A stretch of 64,000 nt of DNA from Catonia carolina. Lineage: Eukaryota > Arthropoda > Insecta > Hemiptera > Achilidae. Positions 21,558 through 34,143 of this stretch are shown here, in pieces. Within the stretch, counting starts at the first letter, position 1, and each line of letters opens with the position of its first letter. A model generated the notes under the pieces. It worked only from the letters and a program-made list of their open reading frames with translations, made no database searches and had not been told where the DNA came from. A program made the position numbers and the translations under genes. The DNA is taken from assembly GCA_035578175.1 (NCBI GenBank), contig JAQMRL010000001.1, positions 237,971,038-238,035,037 of the forward strand, in the 5' to 3' direction.

Positions 21558-23056
21558 GCCAATATTCTTGGACACATGTTTAGATAAATGAGCGATGGTT
21601 GAACACGAAAATATTCAAAAAATTGATGAGTTTCAAATGTTCCTGGGATCCTCCAAAAACAAAAAGTTGATAATGAGTGTATTGATCGTGACAAATTAAG
21701 GGAATGAATTTTCAATTAGAAGGTTAAATCCACAGAAAAGTTGAGCACAAGAAAATAATTTTCTCTCAATGGTGGGTAAAGGCTAAGAAATCAGGAAACA
21801 TCTGGACGAAGAAAAAATTTATGTTTGACTTATTGCTCGGCTGTCAGGGCTAATCTGCAGAAAAAAAGGTGCAGACCACGAGTGAAGTGCATGGGTTTTA
21901 GGTGAATTAGGAAAAAGATGCGAAGCCAAAAGAGCAGTGGAGAAGAGATGATTCATTATTGGAGATGGAGAGGGGTTGTATTGAGTCCGACGTGAGTAAT
22001 CTTGGAAGAGGGTTGAAGAATGGTAACCATGATTCATGATTTTACAACTCTGTATTTCAAGAGCACACTTTAACAAAATATTCAAAATAATATTTATTAA
22101 ATACTTAAGGATATAGTAGTTATTTTATTTACAAAATTGATAACATTATTTGAATAAAACATGGAGTAGAGATTATAATTAATAAAATGAACATAACAGT
22201 TTACCAAAACATATTACGTAGAAAGTTTCCTAACACTGATATTTCATTAACATATTAACCTATCACACGATATAAATTCATATTTCTCAGAATCATACGG
22301 GATTAAATAATTTTGTTATATTTGTATTTTCGAATCTAATTTGCATATAAACGTAGCGAACGATATACAGTACAGTGTAAACATACCTACAGTACAGTGA
22401 TACTGTTCATAAAATACATAGAATGAACAAGAAGATGAAATATTCTCATCTAACTCATTAACAGATTCCATTATGATGTGACGACACTGAAATCGTTAAT
22501 AAAATCACAACAATAAAATAATATACTAGACTGATTTACATTATAAATCTTTAAAAAAAACATCATCTACCCAATTTGTTATCGTAGAATGAGAATGCGT
22601 AAACAGACAAAACGACAAGATTCATTATATTCGAAAGAAATAACAATAAAAACATTTTTATATATTACCAAACGACTTAGTAATATATTTTCAGTTAAAA
22701 GCTTTAACTAAAATAATCGTTGGCAATGATCCAATCATTAGGAAATAAAAACTGTCTGATTTTTTGACAGACAGCTTTCCTCGGTCTCTGTTCATAAAAT
22801 ATTATAAACAAATTATTAGTATAATGGTCTATACTGATGCAGTGTCATTAGTATAGCATTTCCATTATCTACTGAATTTAAATCTAAAGTTTTTTTTAAA
22901 TATAGTTGGCTGTTGATATAAAAACCAGAATCTAAAATTAACCGAATAAATATCAAAGTATTTTTATTAACTCATGATATAAACTCTAAACCACCACTTA
23001 CATAGACACAATTTCCATAAACAATAAGAAAATAAAATTAGTTTCACAATTTAAAT

Positions 23057-23410
23057 GCCCACTGGGTTGGTCTAGAGGTCAAGTTGTCACCGCGAGTCAG
23101 CTGTTTAAATGCTGATTTTCAGAGATGAAGGTTCCTGGTTCAAATCCTAGTAGAGGTAGTTATTTTTATACGGATTTGAATACTAGACAGTGGTCACTAG
23201 TTTAATTTGATAATTGGGGCTCAATTAACTATAATCTCTCAGGAATGATAGACCTGGGTCTGGACAAGACTACACCTCATTTACACGTCATACACATCAT
23301 CTTCATCTCATTAGGTCATGGGGTTGCTAATTGTTCTGAACTGGACAGACTGCATCGTACACATATTAGGGTGAAAAAAAATTAATACCTGGGAAAGATC
23401 ATCACTACAA
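23057..23410 (+). repeat. Long tRNA-derived SINE (type C), second copy
   Basis: It is colinear with 10331-10680: A box TGGTCTAGAGG, B box GGTTCAAATCC, then CTAGACAGTGG and TTTACACGTCATACACATCA. The anticodon-arm palindrome is degraded here (GTCAGCTGTTTAAATGCTGA). Confidence 0.82.
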
Positions 23411-23599
23411 TTTAAATGAAAACACCACTTCGGCAAACAGAACAACCGAGATGAAAACTCAAGGATTGATTTGGGCAACTTACAATGAAAAATCCTTATT
23501 TATTAACAATAAAATATGTCACTACAAAATCTAGCACTTCTAAAGGCAACATACAGGTGAAACTTGTTCCAAATGGAAAAAAAATTGGAATGGTTGACA

Positions 23600-23905
23600 T
23601 AGACTGATAGAAGAACCATCAGAATCTGCTTAAATAAAACACATTAAGTTGACACAATCTGGCACAAGATAAAGGAATCAATCTCATAATGAGTACAATG
23701 AAGGATGAATTTCTTAAATTCCACATCCTCAGAATGCCAAAAAACAGGATTTTAAAGGGAATTAGTACTATCAGGTCTGAATAAAAGTCAGCAGAAAACG
23801 GGTTAAAGATATCAGGGAAAATTTGGAAAAAGTTGGACTCACTGTCACAGACAGACAACAAGATAAAAATCAACACAATCCTCAAGCAAAATGGATTTCT
23901 CAGAG
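23600..23905 (+). pseudogene. Decayed LINE C-terminal region
   Basis: The translated fragment RRTIRICLNKTH, then after stops MSTMKDEFLKFHILRMPKNR, matches the region RRIIRTCINKSYH...STMRKKRISFFGHLIRAPEDR of the intact LINE at 13616-15703. Multiple stops and shifts are present. The fragment ends just before a CELF exon. Confidence 0.6.
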
Positions 23906-23997
23906 ACCACATCATGCAAGCATAATATGAGGGTAACGGACACTATGAGGTCAAATAATAGAATAAATAATAGAAAAGTTAATTAAGAAAAAAGTAC

Positions 23998-24099
23998 CTG
24001 AATTAAGATTTGCTAATGTCGCCAATCCTTGTAAATTGACTGGATTAATATCTGATAAGGTTGGACTGGAGCCATTCAGTGTTGCCAAACTCTGTAAAC
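23998..24099 (-). CDS. bru1: CELF1/2 (Bruno) linker exon, 102 nt
   Basis: Acceptor TTTGTTCACAG and donor GTACTTTT bound 102 nt in phase 1 on both sides. The peptide runs LQSLATLNGSSPTLSD, then INPVNLQGLATLANLNS. Its hydrophobic LATL repeats and the SSP/NP motifs fit the low-complexity linker between RRM2 and RRM3, which in CELF proteins mediates contacts with the translation and splicing machinery. It joins 31519-31627 (split Ser codon) and 21147-21209 (split Gly codon) in frame. It is skippable without frameshift. Confidence 0.9.
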
Positions 24100-24160
24100 C
24101 TGTGAACAAACAATTGAATTAATTATTATTTAATTCTATGTGGAAAACATACTGAGTATA

Positions 24161-24875
24161 ACCTGTCACATCTGGACCTGTGATATCCAAACATATCTCC
24201 TAACTAATTTTTCAATTTTGGTTAATGAAATGGTTAGGGATAAAAAAGTGAGAGTAACAGCTGGAATGTTATTTCCACGTGCTTTGAAGAAGAGAGACAG
24301 ATTGCAAAGCTTGTAAAATACCAGCCTGGATGTGAAGAAATTAATGACAATGAAGTCTAGAAGAGGTTAAGTGAAGATGAAGTCAACAAAATTACAGACA
24401 GTGACATAAAAATGGTGTGCAATAACGTTGAGATAATATCTGAACCTGAAGAGGATGACAACAAGCTAATAATGAAACACTCTGAGGAATTCCAAACCAT
24501 TGAATATCAGATCAGTTATTTTAAACATCAAGATGAAACTGAAGTGAAGGTTTAGAGACATGGTTTCCAAAGAACAGGTGCAGTGTGTGAAGCAGATAAA
24601 AATCACATAATTTTTCAAGTATAGAACTTGTATGTACTGATGTAGGCGTGTATTGAAGTAAACATTTTTAACAAATTTTACTTTTTGTATTTTAAAGAGT
24701 GGGGCTGCAGTGAATGAATACATATGCTAAACCAACAGAAATCTCTTAAATAACATTCAACAACAAACGTGTTTATTATTTCTGACCCTCTAGCGATTTA
24801 TAAATGATCCTGTGATAACCGGATTTTTCCATATCCGGATTAGCCAGTCCCCATATTAGTCTGGATGTGACAGGC
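24161..24875 (+). mobile_element. pogo/Tigger-type DNA transposon relic
   Basis: The inverted ends are CCTGTCACATCTGGAC and GTCTGGATGTGACAGG (one mismatch), flanked by TA on both sides (24159-24160 and 24876-24877). A surviving reading segment at 24430-24555 gives EIISEPEEDDNKLI and FQTIEYQISYFKHQDETEV, the acidic C-terminal tail seen in Tigger/jerky-type transposases. The catalytic domain is deleted. The right subterminal region contains repeated ATCCGGAT-type motifs. Confidence 0.75.
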
Positions 24876-24999
24876 TACATGGTATTTTAAAATATTTTTA
24901 AAGATTATTACTAATAATAATAATTATTATTGTATTTCTTATAACAAATGAAAATTTATTTGCTGACAAAGCTAAAATAATTAAAAAAAACTGTGTACT

Positions 25000-25250
25000 T
25001 GGGAAAATAGATGATGAAGAAACCTGACTAAATATTAGAGTAATTTGTTTACAAGTTGGAAAGAATATTGAGAAAACTGGAGTAAACAAAAAACACAAAC
25101 GGACTAAACTATGCACAGACTGCTGATTACTGACTCCCAGGCTTCCAAGAAGAATAAAAGCAGAACAATTGATGACCAGAAGAAAGGGGAAGAACATACA
25201 GTAAAATGTGTGCTGAGCGTGGGCTGCAAAAAGAGTTATTAGAAAATATT
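25000..25250 (+). pseudogene. Decayed LINE C-terminal fragment
   Basis: It contains the GAAAGAATATTGAGAAAACTGG stretch (translating as 'IEKTG') and a terminal GTGTGCTGAGCGTGGGCTGC. Both recur in order in the longer fragments at 39600-40230 and 57400-58232. Stops occur throughout. Confidence 0.6.
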
Positions 25251-27929
25251 TTAAGTTACTTAAGGTGATCTCAAATAGAAAAGAAATAATAACTCTGAGA
25301 CAACAAACTCGCTACTTTATTGCACATGCTAGGAAAAACAAATACCACAATAGTAGAACTATACACCCAGACATTATATTTAATTAACATTTTCTTTAAA
25401 TTTAAAATTTAATTAATGTAGTGGTTTTATGTAAGTACTTTTAGTGGGAAAACTAAAGTCATAATGTCGTTAAAAATTAATGAAAAACAATAATAGTTTA
25501 GTTGCAAATACAATTAAAACAAGCGAAAATGAAAACTGTAAATTAATAGCAAACGAGATTATCATCAAGACTAAGGGCAAGAATGGTACTGAAGAGCAAT
25601 TAAGGATTAAAGTGACAAAAATAAAGAGAGAGGTCAAGCTGAATCAAAATGCTAGTTTATAGCAATAACATTAGCATTAGAGGAGCAAAACACAGAAGAT
25701 GGGGTAATAGTAGTAAAGGGTGCAGAGGGCAAAATGAAGAAAGGAGAGAGACAAGATAGAAAAGGAGGGGATGTATGTGCAGTGAGGTGCCTAGAATTAA
25801 ATTACCCGTGAGCAAATTATCATACTGCACACACAGATTGACCTTAATCCTTGGTTGACAGTAATCATCGCAACACAATTTGAAGTGAATCAATCCTAAT
25901 TCTACCTCTCTCACTGCTGTGTGCTTGATAGTTACATACGTGGCAATTATTACCCCTAATCAACCACTAATATATTTCACCATAAAAACATCTCTGAATC
26001 TATGCAAAATCAGTACTGCATTTGACTTCTTAAAATGTACTAAAGCTAAACATTTCTTTTTACTTTTTTGCAGTCTATTAAAACAAGTAAAAAATGAGAA
26101 AATATTGAGAAGGGCAAAAAGTTTGATAAACAGATTTAAACCGATCTTCATGTTTCATAAGCCCCTAAAACCAAAAATACGTTTATGAGGACTGCCCAAA
26201 AATAACTGAAACTGATTTTTTTGGGAAATTTGAAGCAAAAAGAATGGAACTCTGCTTCCAAACAAGTACTTAGATGTTTTGTTTACGTCCAGTGCCAATT
26301 TGATGTTGATTGTTCCGATAGAATATTCTGGGTAATCGCCTACCACGAAAAATTGATCAATGTGGTACAATTCAATTTAGGTTCAATAAAAATTGAAACA
26401 TCTTCTGAAATATCAAATTTTGAAAATCATTCAAATTAAAAGTGTGTCGTGTACAATATGTTTTTGTTGGCATGCTTCATTATAAACCTGGGAAAAACAA
26501 TATACCTCCCAGTGGAAGTCAACTTCTTCACCTACTGCAAAAAATAAATAAAAGTTTTTGAATGCAATGAGTGTGAAGTCATGATGATCATCTTTGATCA
26601 TGAATGATTATTTGCCAACATCAGATACCAACAGCGAGAACTTCAAAAGGCTCTCTGATACATCAATGTGCTGACAATAATTCCGAAATACTTCATAAAA
26701 CAGCACCTTGGAATACTTTTGTTGCATCCCAAAATAAAGTATGCCAATATGTTGCTCAGATATTCTGAAAATATTTAATGGAAAAAATTAAAATGTAACC
26801 TCATCCACTACACAGTTCAGATCTAGTCTCTGCAACTTCTGGCAGATCCCATAGGTGACGAAGGACCAGAAAGAGTAAACAATTTAAGATAAATTTAAAA
26901 GTCGTAAAAGCCATGGAGGTTAAATTTAAAGATGGTGATTTCATAAGATGGCCTGGATTTCATGCTTGAAATTAGATTAAAACACTGTATTATGTTTAAG
27001 GGTGTGTATTTCAAAAAGGAACATGTTAAGTACAAAAATATTATTGCTAAATTTAATGAAGTGATCAGCAAAGAAACATTACATTTTTAATTCTAAAGTT
27101 TCAAAATTTAATGAATTGACTTCCTTACTTCAGCAGTCTGATGAAACTTATCGAACTAACTAATAAGTTTCACATTTTGAGTGGTTATAAGTATGTTTGA
27201 CATCCACTTGAAAATGAAACATTAAAGTACTGTTTAAGTATAGTACAGGACAACTTAAAATAACTGAAAATAGTACCATACCACCACTTTACTTTATTAT
27301 CAATATAACTTTAACATAATACAAATATGTCAGAAGAGTGGAGGCATAAGATTATTACACTTGATTAAAACTGAATCATAAGTTATAATTGAAAAACTTT
27401 ATACAACTACAACTTGTTACTTCACGGTTTCCTCTTATCATACGTAGATTTAACAGTAAAGAAATTAACTTTTCTTTTTCTAATAAAATTTTAAGTTAAA
27501 TTAGATTATAATGAAGAATGAACATATTAAAATGACAATATTCAAAAAACAACATAAATATACAAAAAACTTCATATTTTAACTTGAAGTAAATAAATTA
27601 TTTGTCATATTTTACTTATTTAAGATTATAGAGTGGCTTCTTTAATTATCGTTCAGTTGATAACGTGCTTCGACTATTACACTGAAACATACAGTTTGAT
27701 TTTTATTATGTTTTGAAAAGTTATAGCTTCACGTCAAAGTTGCTGTTTCAATTTAGTTACTAATGATAAAGCAACTGATAAACTCTCTAAAGAAAACAAA
27801 GATTACGCAATGACTGTAAAGTCTATGTTAACAAAATGATTAAAAATCCAGAATTTTGACAAAAATCACAATTACTCATATAGAAACCAATGAAACAGAA
27901 TAAAGTTTCTAGGGAAGCTTTTGTGCTAG

Positions 27930-28325
27930 TATTTTGTCCAAACCATGCTAACAGTTTGGCTGTATAGGAGAATGCTGCGAATATCCTGAACACAGAAAAT
28001 TAATAATGCGGAATTGCTTCGTCGAATGAACAAGGTAGCGGAGTTGGTCAGCATAGTGAAGGCACGGAAGCTGCAATATCTCGGTCATATCACACGGGAT
28101 AAGAGCAGGTATGAATCGCTCTAAAGCATTCTGCAAGGTAAAATCGACAGGGACTAGGATGCAGGAAAATTTCATGGATAGCCAATCTGAGTGTATGGTT
28201 TAACAAAAGCTAAGAAGAACTGTTTCGAATAGCAACCAATAAAATAAGCATCGCCATGATGGTCGCCAACCTTCAGAACAGAGAGGCACTTTGAGAAAAG
28301 AGAAGAAGATACTGACAGAATTCCT
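27930..28325 (+). pseudogene. Decayed LINE C-terminal fragment of a second lineage
   Basis: In one frame it reads WLYRRMLRIS, LLRRMNKVAELVSIVKARKL and QYLGHITRDKSRYESL, with stops between. This is the well-known C-terminal block of many insect non-LTR elements ('W.YRRMLRISW...V.N.EVLRRM......I..RKLQYLGHI.R...RY'). It differs from the 13616-15703 family. Only the last third of the protein is represented. Confidence 0.75.
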
Positions 28326-28413
28326 AAATATGAAATTACCAACTGAAAAAATGGTCTCTAAAAGAGGTATTTATTTTGAAAATATTGGACAAAGATTAAT
28401 AAAAACTAAGTCT

Positions 28414-28565
28414 GGCCACCTAATGTCAGCGAATAGAAAGGTCCCAGGTTCAATTTCTGGCTAGGTTTTGAAAATTTTACAACGTAAAACCCACTGTTCA
28501 AGTTTCATAACACATAATCACTAATAACCAAGCTCTTAATGCAACATCAAAAAAACAAAAAAAAT
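28414..28565 (+). repeat. tRNA-derived SINE, tail type A
   Basis: It starts GGCCACCTAATGTCAGCG, has B box GGTTCAATTTCTGGCTAGG, and a tail with AATCACTAATAACCAAGCTC that ends in an A-rich run. The head is degraded at the A box. Confidence 0.65.
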
Positions 28566-30244
28566 TAAATTTATTACTCTATTAATGCTATTAATACAAA
28601 ATTTATAATTTATTAATTTATTAATACTATTAATCTATTAATACAAAATTTATTGTCATTCTACTACAATTCCATATCACAGGAATTAATATTTATTAGA
28701 AAACATGCAATATGTAAAATCTGTGAAGTAATTTATTAAAATTTTATCATACTTAACAAACATCGTTTTTAAATGCAAGCTCTATTTAAAAAAAAGTGTC
28801 TGCAGAAACTGGTGATTTTATTTCATTTTCAGTAGACATGGTCAGATTGTGGAGTGGTTGCTTCAAAAAATGTGAGAATATAAAAACAACAATATTAATT
28901 TCTATGGTTCTCAAAAGTGCCATTGGTTCATAAGGTAGTACTTTGATAAAAGCTACGTTTTTGAAAATTTCACCGATTTCAGATCTAATTTGCAGTCTCC
29001 AGCACTAATACATCAAAAGCACGTGCATATAAATCAATATGCTATTCAAAAATATTTAATAAATGCTAAATTTATTCAAGAAATTAAGAATTGATGTCAT
29101 AAGAATAAAATAAATTTTGAAGCAAGTTTCTGGTTGGTAAAAAATACTAAAGAAATCTAACAGAAAGATTAAAAATATTTACACAAAAACAAACTGCAAA
29201 CTTTATCTTATTATTCTGGCAATGATTTAAATTAAAATCAACATTACATGCAACTAAAAACTTTAAACTCAAAACTACCAATTTCTATTTAAAAATAAAT
29301 GGAGATGAAAACAAAGTACACAATGATATCTATTTAATTTACAAATATTTTTTGTAAATCCCTTGGTGGTAGAGCTGGTAGAATAATAGATTGTTAATCG
29401 GAAGTTTGATTCCCTTGTTAAAATTTTTAAAAAGTTTGTCTTTTGGTTTAATAATGAACCCCTGAATACATTCTTCAACTAAGAATTAAAATTTTAACGC
29501 TTTTACAAAGTTTATAATATACTTTTTTACACAACACAGGTCAATTCAATTAGCTATACATAATTATATGGCCAAATAAAGATAGTTATTTCTATAAATG
29601 TTGAAATATATCGCAGAAAAATGTATGAGGAGGGTATATTAAAAAATAACACCACTCAATAATTCAAATGGGCTTAACTGGTAAACATTTATAAACGAGG
29701 AGGTCTTAAACATCAAAGGTCCTTCCTTTTAACAAAATTAAATCCTGGCTGCGTGTCAGGGTATTATATTAAAAATAGAATTAGATATTTCTAGTGATTT
29801 TTAGTTTAGTTTCATGTAATTGTATGTGGAAAGACCATTTGCCTTTTAAGTGCACAAGATTTTGTAGATATGTTCTCAAATTCACCTAAACATTAAAATT
29901 TACCAAAAAAGTACAACACTTCTTTATTTATTTACTCCAATACAAATCCATTTTGATTCTAGAACAAAGTCAGTGAATGAATAATCCCGGGAAAATACTT
30001 AACATAATAATTTACATGAAAAATAATTATAAATTTTGAGCCAATTATATACATTGGTTCCAGAATATCTAAAATTAAAGCCAGAACAAAAATCTAAAGA
30101 AGAAGGAAAATAACTAAAATCACATCTGGGGTTTGTTCCACCTATTAACTCTGTAACTCTGCATGCTTTACAGTCTGTAAAATTTGCAAAGTGCTAACAT
30201 GTTCCACCATTATTTTTAATGACGCTGAATTTCAGTACGCTATA

Positions 30245-30430
30245 TTTTTTTAGTTTATTTTAAGTCACATCAACAGCTTCATCATTAGCAACTAGTGTAG
30301 ATCGTGTAATTGTAACAGCGGTTTTAAACCTGTTAATAAAATTTCTAGCACTTAGCTGGGGGTTAAACCTAAGACCTTCTGTTTTGTGAAGGTTAGTTTG
30401 TAATCTAACAAAATACACAAGAAAGAACTC
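30245..30430 (-). repeat. tRNA-derived SINE, tail type A, old
   Basis: On the minus strand TTAGGTTTAACCCCCAGCTA stands in for the B box region, followed by a tail with ACTAGTTGCTAATGATGAAG and GTTGATGTGACTTAAAATAA. It matches the tails at 3857-4037 and 58961-59140. Confidence 0.6.
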
Positions 30431-31518
30431 AATAAAAAAATTAGCTTTTCTTCCATTAACAATAGTTACGAGAAGCCATATTTGTTTATTTCTCACCATT
30501 ACTCACAAATATGACAAAGACATTGATTGGACAGAAGTTCTAGTGTAAGTCAAATCTGAACAATTTAATTTTATATCATATTCGATTTGCTTTTATACAA
30601 CCAAAATAATTCTTTAAAATTTAAATCGCTCATACTGAAGTGACAAATTAATTCTTCATACGTTCTTATGGGATATTTTTGGCAATAATCACTTGAATCT
30701 TCAGTACAAAAAAATTAAGGATTTAATTGTTTTCAGAGAAGACTGCTGTGAATAAAAAACCTTATGCATGATTTAAAACACAGAAATCAACATATGTTTT
30801 TGGAACAAGGTTTTCTCACTTTGCAATAATAATGAATACTCTTCAATTTAGTGCTGAACACTAATTAACTGCAGAATAGAAATTCTGAAAAATCCACTAC
30901 AACTCAAAATTGGAATCATTGGTGGAATAGAAACAAATAAGCAGATTGCAGACTTGCAGAGTGACAGATGGAACAGGCCCCAGAATATTTAAAGTTGCTA
31001 TCTAAATTTGAAATCATAGAAAAAAATTAGCAGATCATGTTTTCTTATCTTTAACTCGTCTGTAAGTATTTTCAGCTTAATTAAAATGAAAATCAATGAC
31101 AGAATTACATAGATTGACATCAATAAAATAATACAGGATCTAGGTTGTAGGAAGCACACAATGGTAAAAAGTATAATGTACAGGTTTCATTAAAATCACT
31201 GTAGCCATTTTCTAAATTTTTCAAAATTTTTGGATTGATGGCTAATTCAGGAACTTATGGCACAAGATTTTCTAATTGGGAGAGAAACATACATTGAACA
31301 GATTGAGCAAAATTAAAATTCATAAGAAGTCCACTTCCAAAAAATTTTACTAATGAAGACTTCCCTGATAATTTACGAAGACATGAAGATATTCTTCAAA
31401 AACCTTAACAAAATAAATAAAAATCAAGCAATGAAACCATGAAAAAACAAAACGTAAATAAATTCTCTACACTAAAACAACCGAGCAGAGAATAATATTT
31501 TGGGTCCCTTACACTTAC

Positions 31519-31627
31519 TAGCTGTGTTGTGCAGCAATAGCTGTGTACCCAGATTAGACTGTCCATTGCTACTTGCTTGCAATTGTTGCAACAGCTGAAG
31601 CTGTGCAAGGCACGAGTGGGAATCATT
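31519..31627 (-). CDS. bru1: CELF1/2 (Bruno) linker exon, Gln/Leu-rich, 109 nt
   Basis: Acceptor TTTTTGTTACAG and donor GTAAGTGT bound 109 nt, phase 0 at the start and 1 at the end. It reads NDSHSCLAQLQLLQQLQAS, then SNGQSNLGTQLLLHNTA. The LQLLQQ run matches the 'YLALYLQLLQQT' region that follows RRM2 in vertebrate CELF1/2. It joins 33413-33568 directly after its complete last codon. This is the only exon downstream of RRM2 seen here whose loss would shift the frame. Confidence 0.88.
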
Positions 31628-33412
31628 CTGTAACAAAAAACAAAAACAAAATGTAATCATTGATATTAATTACACAATAAAAGTACTTAAACATTTTAAA
31701 CAATACTAGTGACAGCCCTTGATTTAAACAATGGGTTAAGTTGGGAGGAAACATTTTAGATCAGCCTAGTTTACTTTAGATCTTCATCTTTATGAAAGTC
31801 AATGATGCGCAGTAGGCGATTTTTAAGGTTATAAAATTCTCTATGTTTATTGAAATTAGGTAACATTAAGGAATGAGAAAAATATAATAGAACTAACATT
31901 ATAAGAATATGAGAATGGCGTAGAACCTGGCAAGCAAGATCTAAGATTTCAACAGTCATAATAAAAATACACTGCATTTACATTAAGGGAATCAGTATTC
32001 TTATGTTGTTTCTACTGTATGTACGTGGCATATACATCAGGTTTCCCAATTTTTTGGCTATTTTTAAATCAGTTCTGGAACATTTGTCCCTAAGCAGTTA
32101 ACTATTGTACTGCCCTGGGCATCTCATTTGAGTAGGGGCTGTTGGGAGGAAACAGCTTTGATCCCCCATATCCCAAGTTCACCATCAACAGTTAGTTCCC
32201 ATTATACTATACTATTTTTCAAAGTTGATGAGCTCTGAATGTACACATTGCCTCCTACCTACTTCATAGCTAGCCAATTACTTGTTAGCAACGTTGCCAA
32301 TATTTGCTCTCACAGCTCTGTTACATATTTTTTCAGCCACTTTGTTTGTCTTTTAATAACAATTATAACCCATGAATATACAACCAGCTGATTGAATTAT
32401 AAATTATTGCATGTTAACGCGCTCTACAATCGATGTGTTCAGTATGAGATGCTAGACATGAGTGAACTACTGTGCCTCTTATACACATGCGTGCATAATG
32501 TTTTGTCAGGCTGATACATTTGTATAATCTGATAACGCTGGTTAACATTCTGAAAGGTCTAAATGCAAGGGACGGCAGAGCTATCAACGGTGAAAATAAT
32601 TATGATACTACTATATAGTACAGTAAGTTTTTTGGTTTTACATCCGACTTTTGCAATTACTGGTAATACAGATGATGAGAAGGATGACTAATGAAAAAAT
32701 GCCAGACCTGACCAGGAATCGAACCCGGGAATCTGTTGTAAATATCAGTTGCACTGACCACTACACCATGACCTGGCTGTAAGAACAGTACTGATGTTTG
32801 TACTGTGTTCCTACTTTGTCGCACACAAACAAATGCGTTTAAAAAATGTATCAGTGGATTAAATGTAATTAACTCTAGTAGCAAACTTATAAATCATTAT
32901 AAATGAAATGACTCATGCTGGTATGTCAAATAAAATCAATTATGCCATATAAAAGCTATGATTTGTGACTCATTGTTATTCTTATTTTGTTGTTTCATAC
33001 CTGTCTCATAATTTTAATCTTTTTAAAAGCCTATTACTAATTTTTTAAATAATTTCTCTTCACTTTGATTAACCGGTATGTTGCAGAAGATCTAATTCTT
33101 ATAAAACTGGCTTGTACATAGTCGACAATTCTACAATTCAAAAGATATGCCTGGATCAGCGTACAAGGAGTATACACACTGACAAAAAGTCAGCTAGTGA
33201 AAGCACGAGAACAGTCTATCACACTAAATAAATTATACTTTCACTGAAGAATATTCGGAAGATTTTGAGTAACCCAAAAAATATAACAACTATTTAATAA
33301 TTAGTGTGCATTTTGATATATAATTATGTCTTAACTGTGAAAAATTTTAATTTTCTGTAAATGGTATTCAAAAAAATATATTTGTAACTTTAAAATAGAC
33401 TAAAATACTTAC
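31628..33412 (-). other. CELF intron of about 1.8 kb, the shortest seen
   Basis: It contains one tail-B SINE (32632-32781). Positions 32040-32480 are less AT-rich than average (for example CTGCCCTGGGCATCTCATTT) but match nothing I know. Nothing else is assignable. Confidence 0.5.
32632..32781 (-). repeat. tRNA-derived SINE, tail type B
   Basis: On the minus strand: head CAGGTCATGGTGTAGTGGTC with A box TGGTGTAGTGG, B box GGTTCGATTCC, then GTCAGGTCTGGCATTTTTTC and a tail with ACCAGTAATTGCAAAAGTCG ending GGATGTAAAACC. It is one of the best-preserved copies. Confidence 0.85.
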
Positions 33413-33568
33413 GAGTTGTTGACCGACTGTGGCCGCCAGATATGAAGATTGAGGAGGCATATTAACACCAGCTAAGTTCCAAAGATTAGCTTGCATCTGT
33501 TGGAGTCTTTTCTGATCTTTTTCTTTTTGTGTGTCAGCAAATTTTACTACTAATGGTGAAGAACAGCC
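33413..33568 (-). CDS. bru1: CELF1/2 (Bruno): end of RRM2 and start of linker, 156 nt
   Basis: Acceptor TTTATTTTTAAG and donor GTAAGTAT bound 52 complete codons, phase 0 at both ends. It begins [20 protein letters not shown], which is the last beta strand of RRM2 and the hallmark '[13 protein letters not shown]' of CELF1/2 rather than the CELF3-6 group. It continues [20 protein letters not shown] and [12 protein letters not shown], parallel to 'WGNLAGLN...QYLA' of vertebrate CELF1/2. The exon alone does not separate the Drosophila paralogues bru1 and bru2. Confidence 0.95.
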
Positions 33569-33690
33569 CTTAAAAATAAAATTAAAAACAAAAAATGTGT
33601 TAATAAAGCACAGAAATTTAATATAATTTACATATTACACATTAAATTCATTTCAAAATGTATTCTAAAAATTTAAATACTAAAACTTTT

Positions 33691-33835
33691 TTTTTTGTTT
33701 AATGTCCAACTGTTCTGCAATTACTGCTAATGCAGACGGTGAAGGATGAAATGATTTTTTGTAACGTATGAAAATATGCCGTGCCTGAATGGGATTCGAA
33801 CCCAAAACCGCATGATGAGAGGCGAGCACGTTACC
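33691..33835 (-). repeat. tRNA-derived SINE, tail type B
   Basis: The minus strand has B box GGTTCGAATCCCATTCAGG, the link CACGGCATATTTTCATACG and tail CTGCATTAGCAGTAATTGCA. It lies about 120 bp upstream, in gene terms, of the acceptor of exon 33413-33568 and in the same orientation as the gene. Confidence 0.75.
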
Positions 33836-33874
33836 AAATACTAAAACTGGATCCTAAAGTTTTGGAATGTATAA

Positions 33875-34143
33875 TAAATGATTACGAACCACTCCATGAT
33901 TTATTTAAGTACAGAAGAAGTAGAGGGTGTCAGCTGTACTAATTAATGTTATCACCTCCGAATGTAATGAATTTTACTATACAGCCAGATTTTGTGGTGA
34001 ATGGAATTAAGGTAATTTTTCAAGTGGAGTATAAGTAATTTTTAGGAGGTGTAGTATACTGATAAGCAGTCAACAATTAAACTGAGTGAGGAAGCCAAAG
34101 CTAAACATTATAAATCCTCATTTTATTTATTAAAATTTTTAAG
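33875..34143 (+). repeat. CCATAACAGG repeat, old 5'-truncated copy
   Basis: It retains the middle and 3' part: AAGTACAGAAGAAGTAGAGG, TTATCACCTCCGAATGTAAT, ATACAGCCAGATTTTGTGGT, TACTGATAAGCAGTC and AATCCTCATTTTATTTA. It is considerably diverged from 12106-12492. Confidence 0.6.

Larger units (their letters stand above)
21210..23997 (-). other. CELF intron of about 2.8 kb
   Basis: It contains a truncated CCATAACAGG repeat, a type C SINE and a LINE fragment. Positions 21560-23050 are AT-rich with no recognisable feature; 21800-22000 is purine-rich. Confidence 0.55.
24100..31518 (-). other. CELF intron of about 7.4 kb
   Basis: It carries a Tigger-type relic, two LINE fragments and two SINEs. 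Positions 25450-25670 hold a 60-codon Lys/Asn/Ile-rich frame that I cannot assign. Positions 26000-26900 have several short frames in both directions that look like decayed coding sequence of unknown origin. The remaining parts are AT-rich without assignable features; a tRNA-like trace with GGAAGTTTGATTCCC lies near 29400. Confidence 0.5.

Noticed and set aside
25480..25662. 60-codon Lys/Asn/Ile-rich frame
   Set aside because: No family resemblance and composition typical of AT-rich intron sequence.
26000..26900. Several short frames that look like decayed coding DNA
   Set aside because: I tried mariner, piggyBac and hAT patterns and none fitted convincingly, so no call is made.
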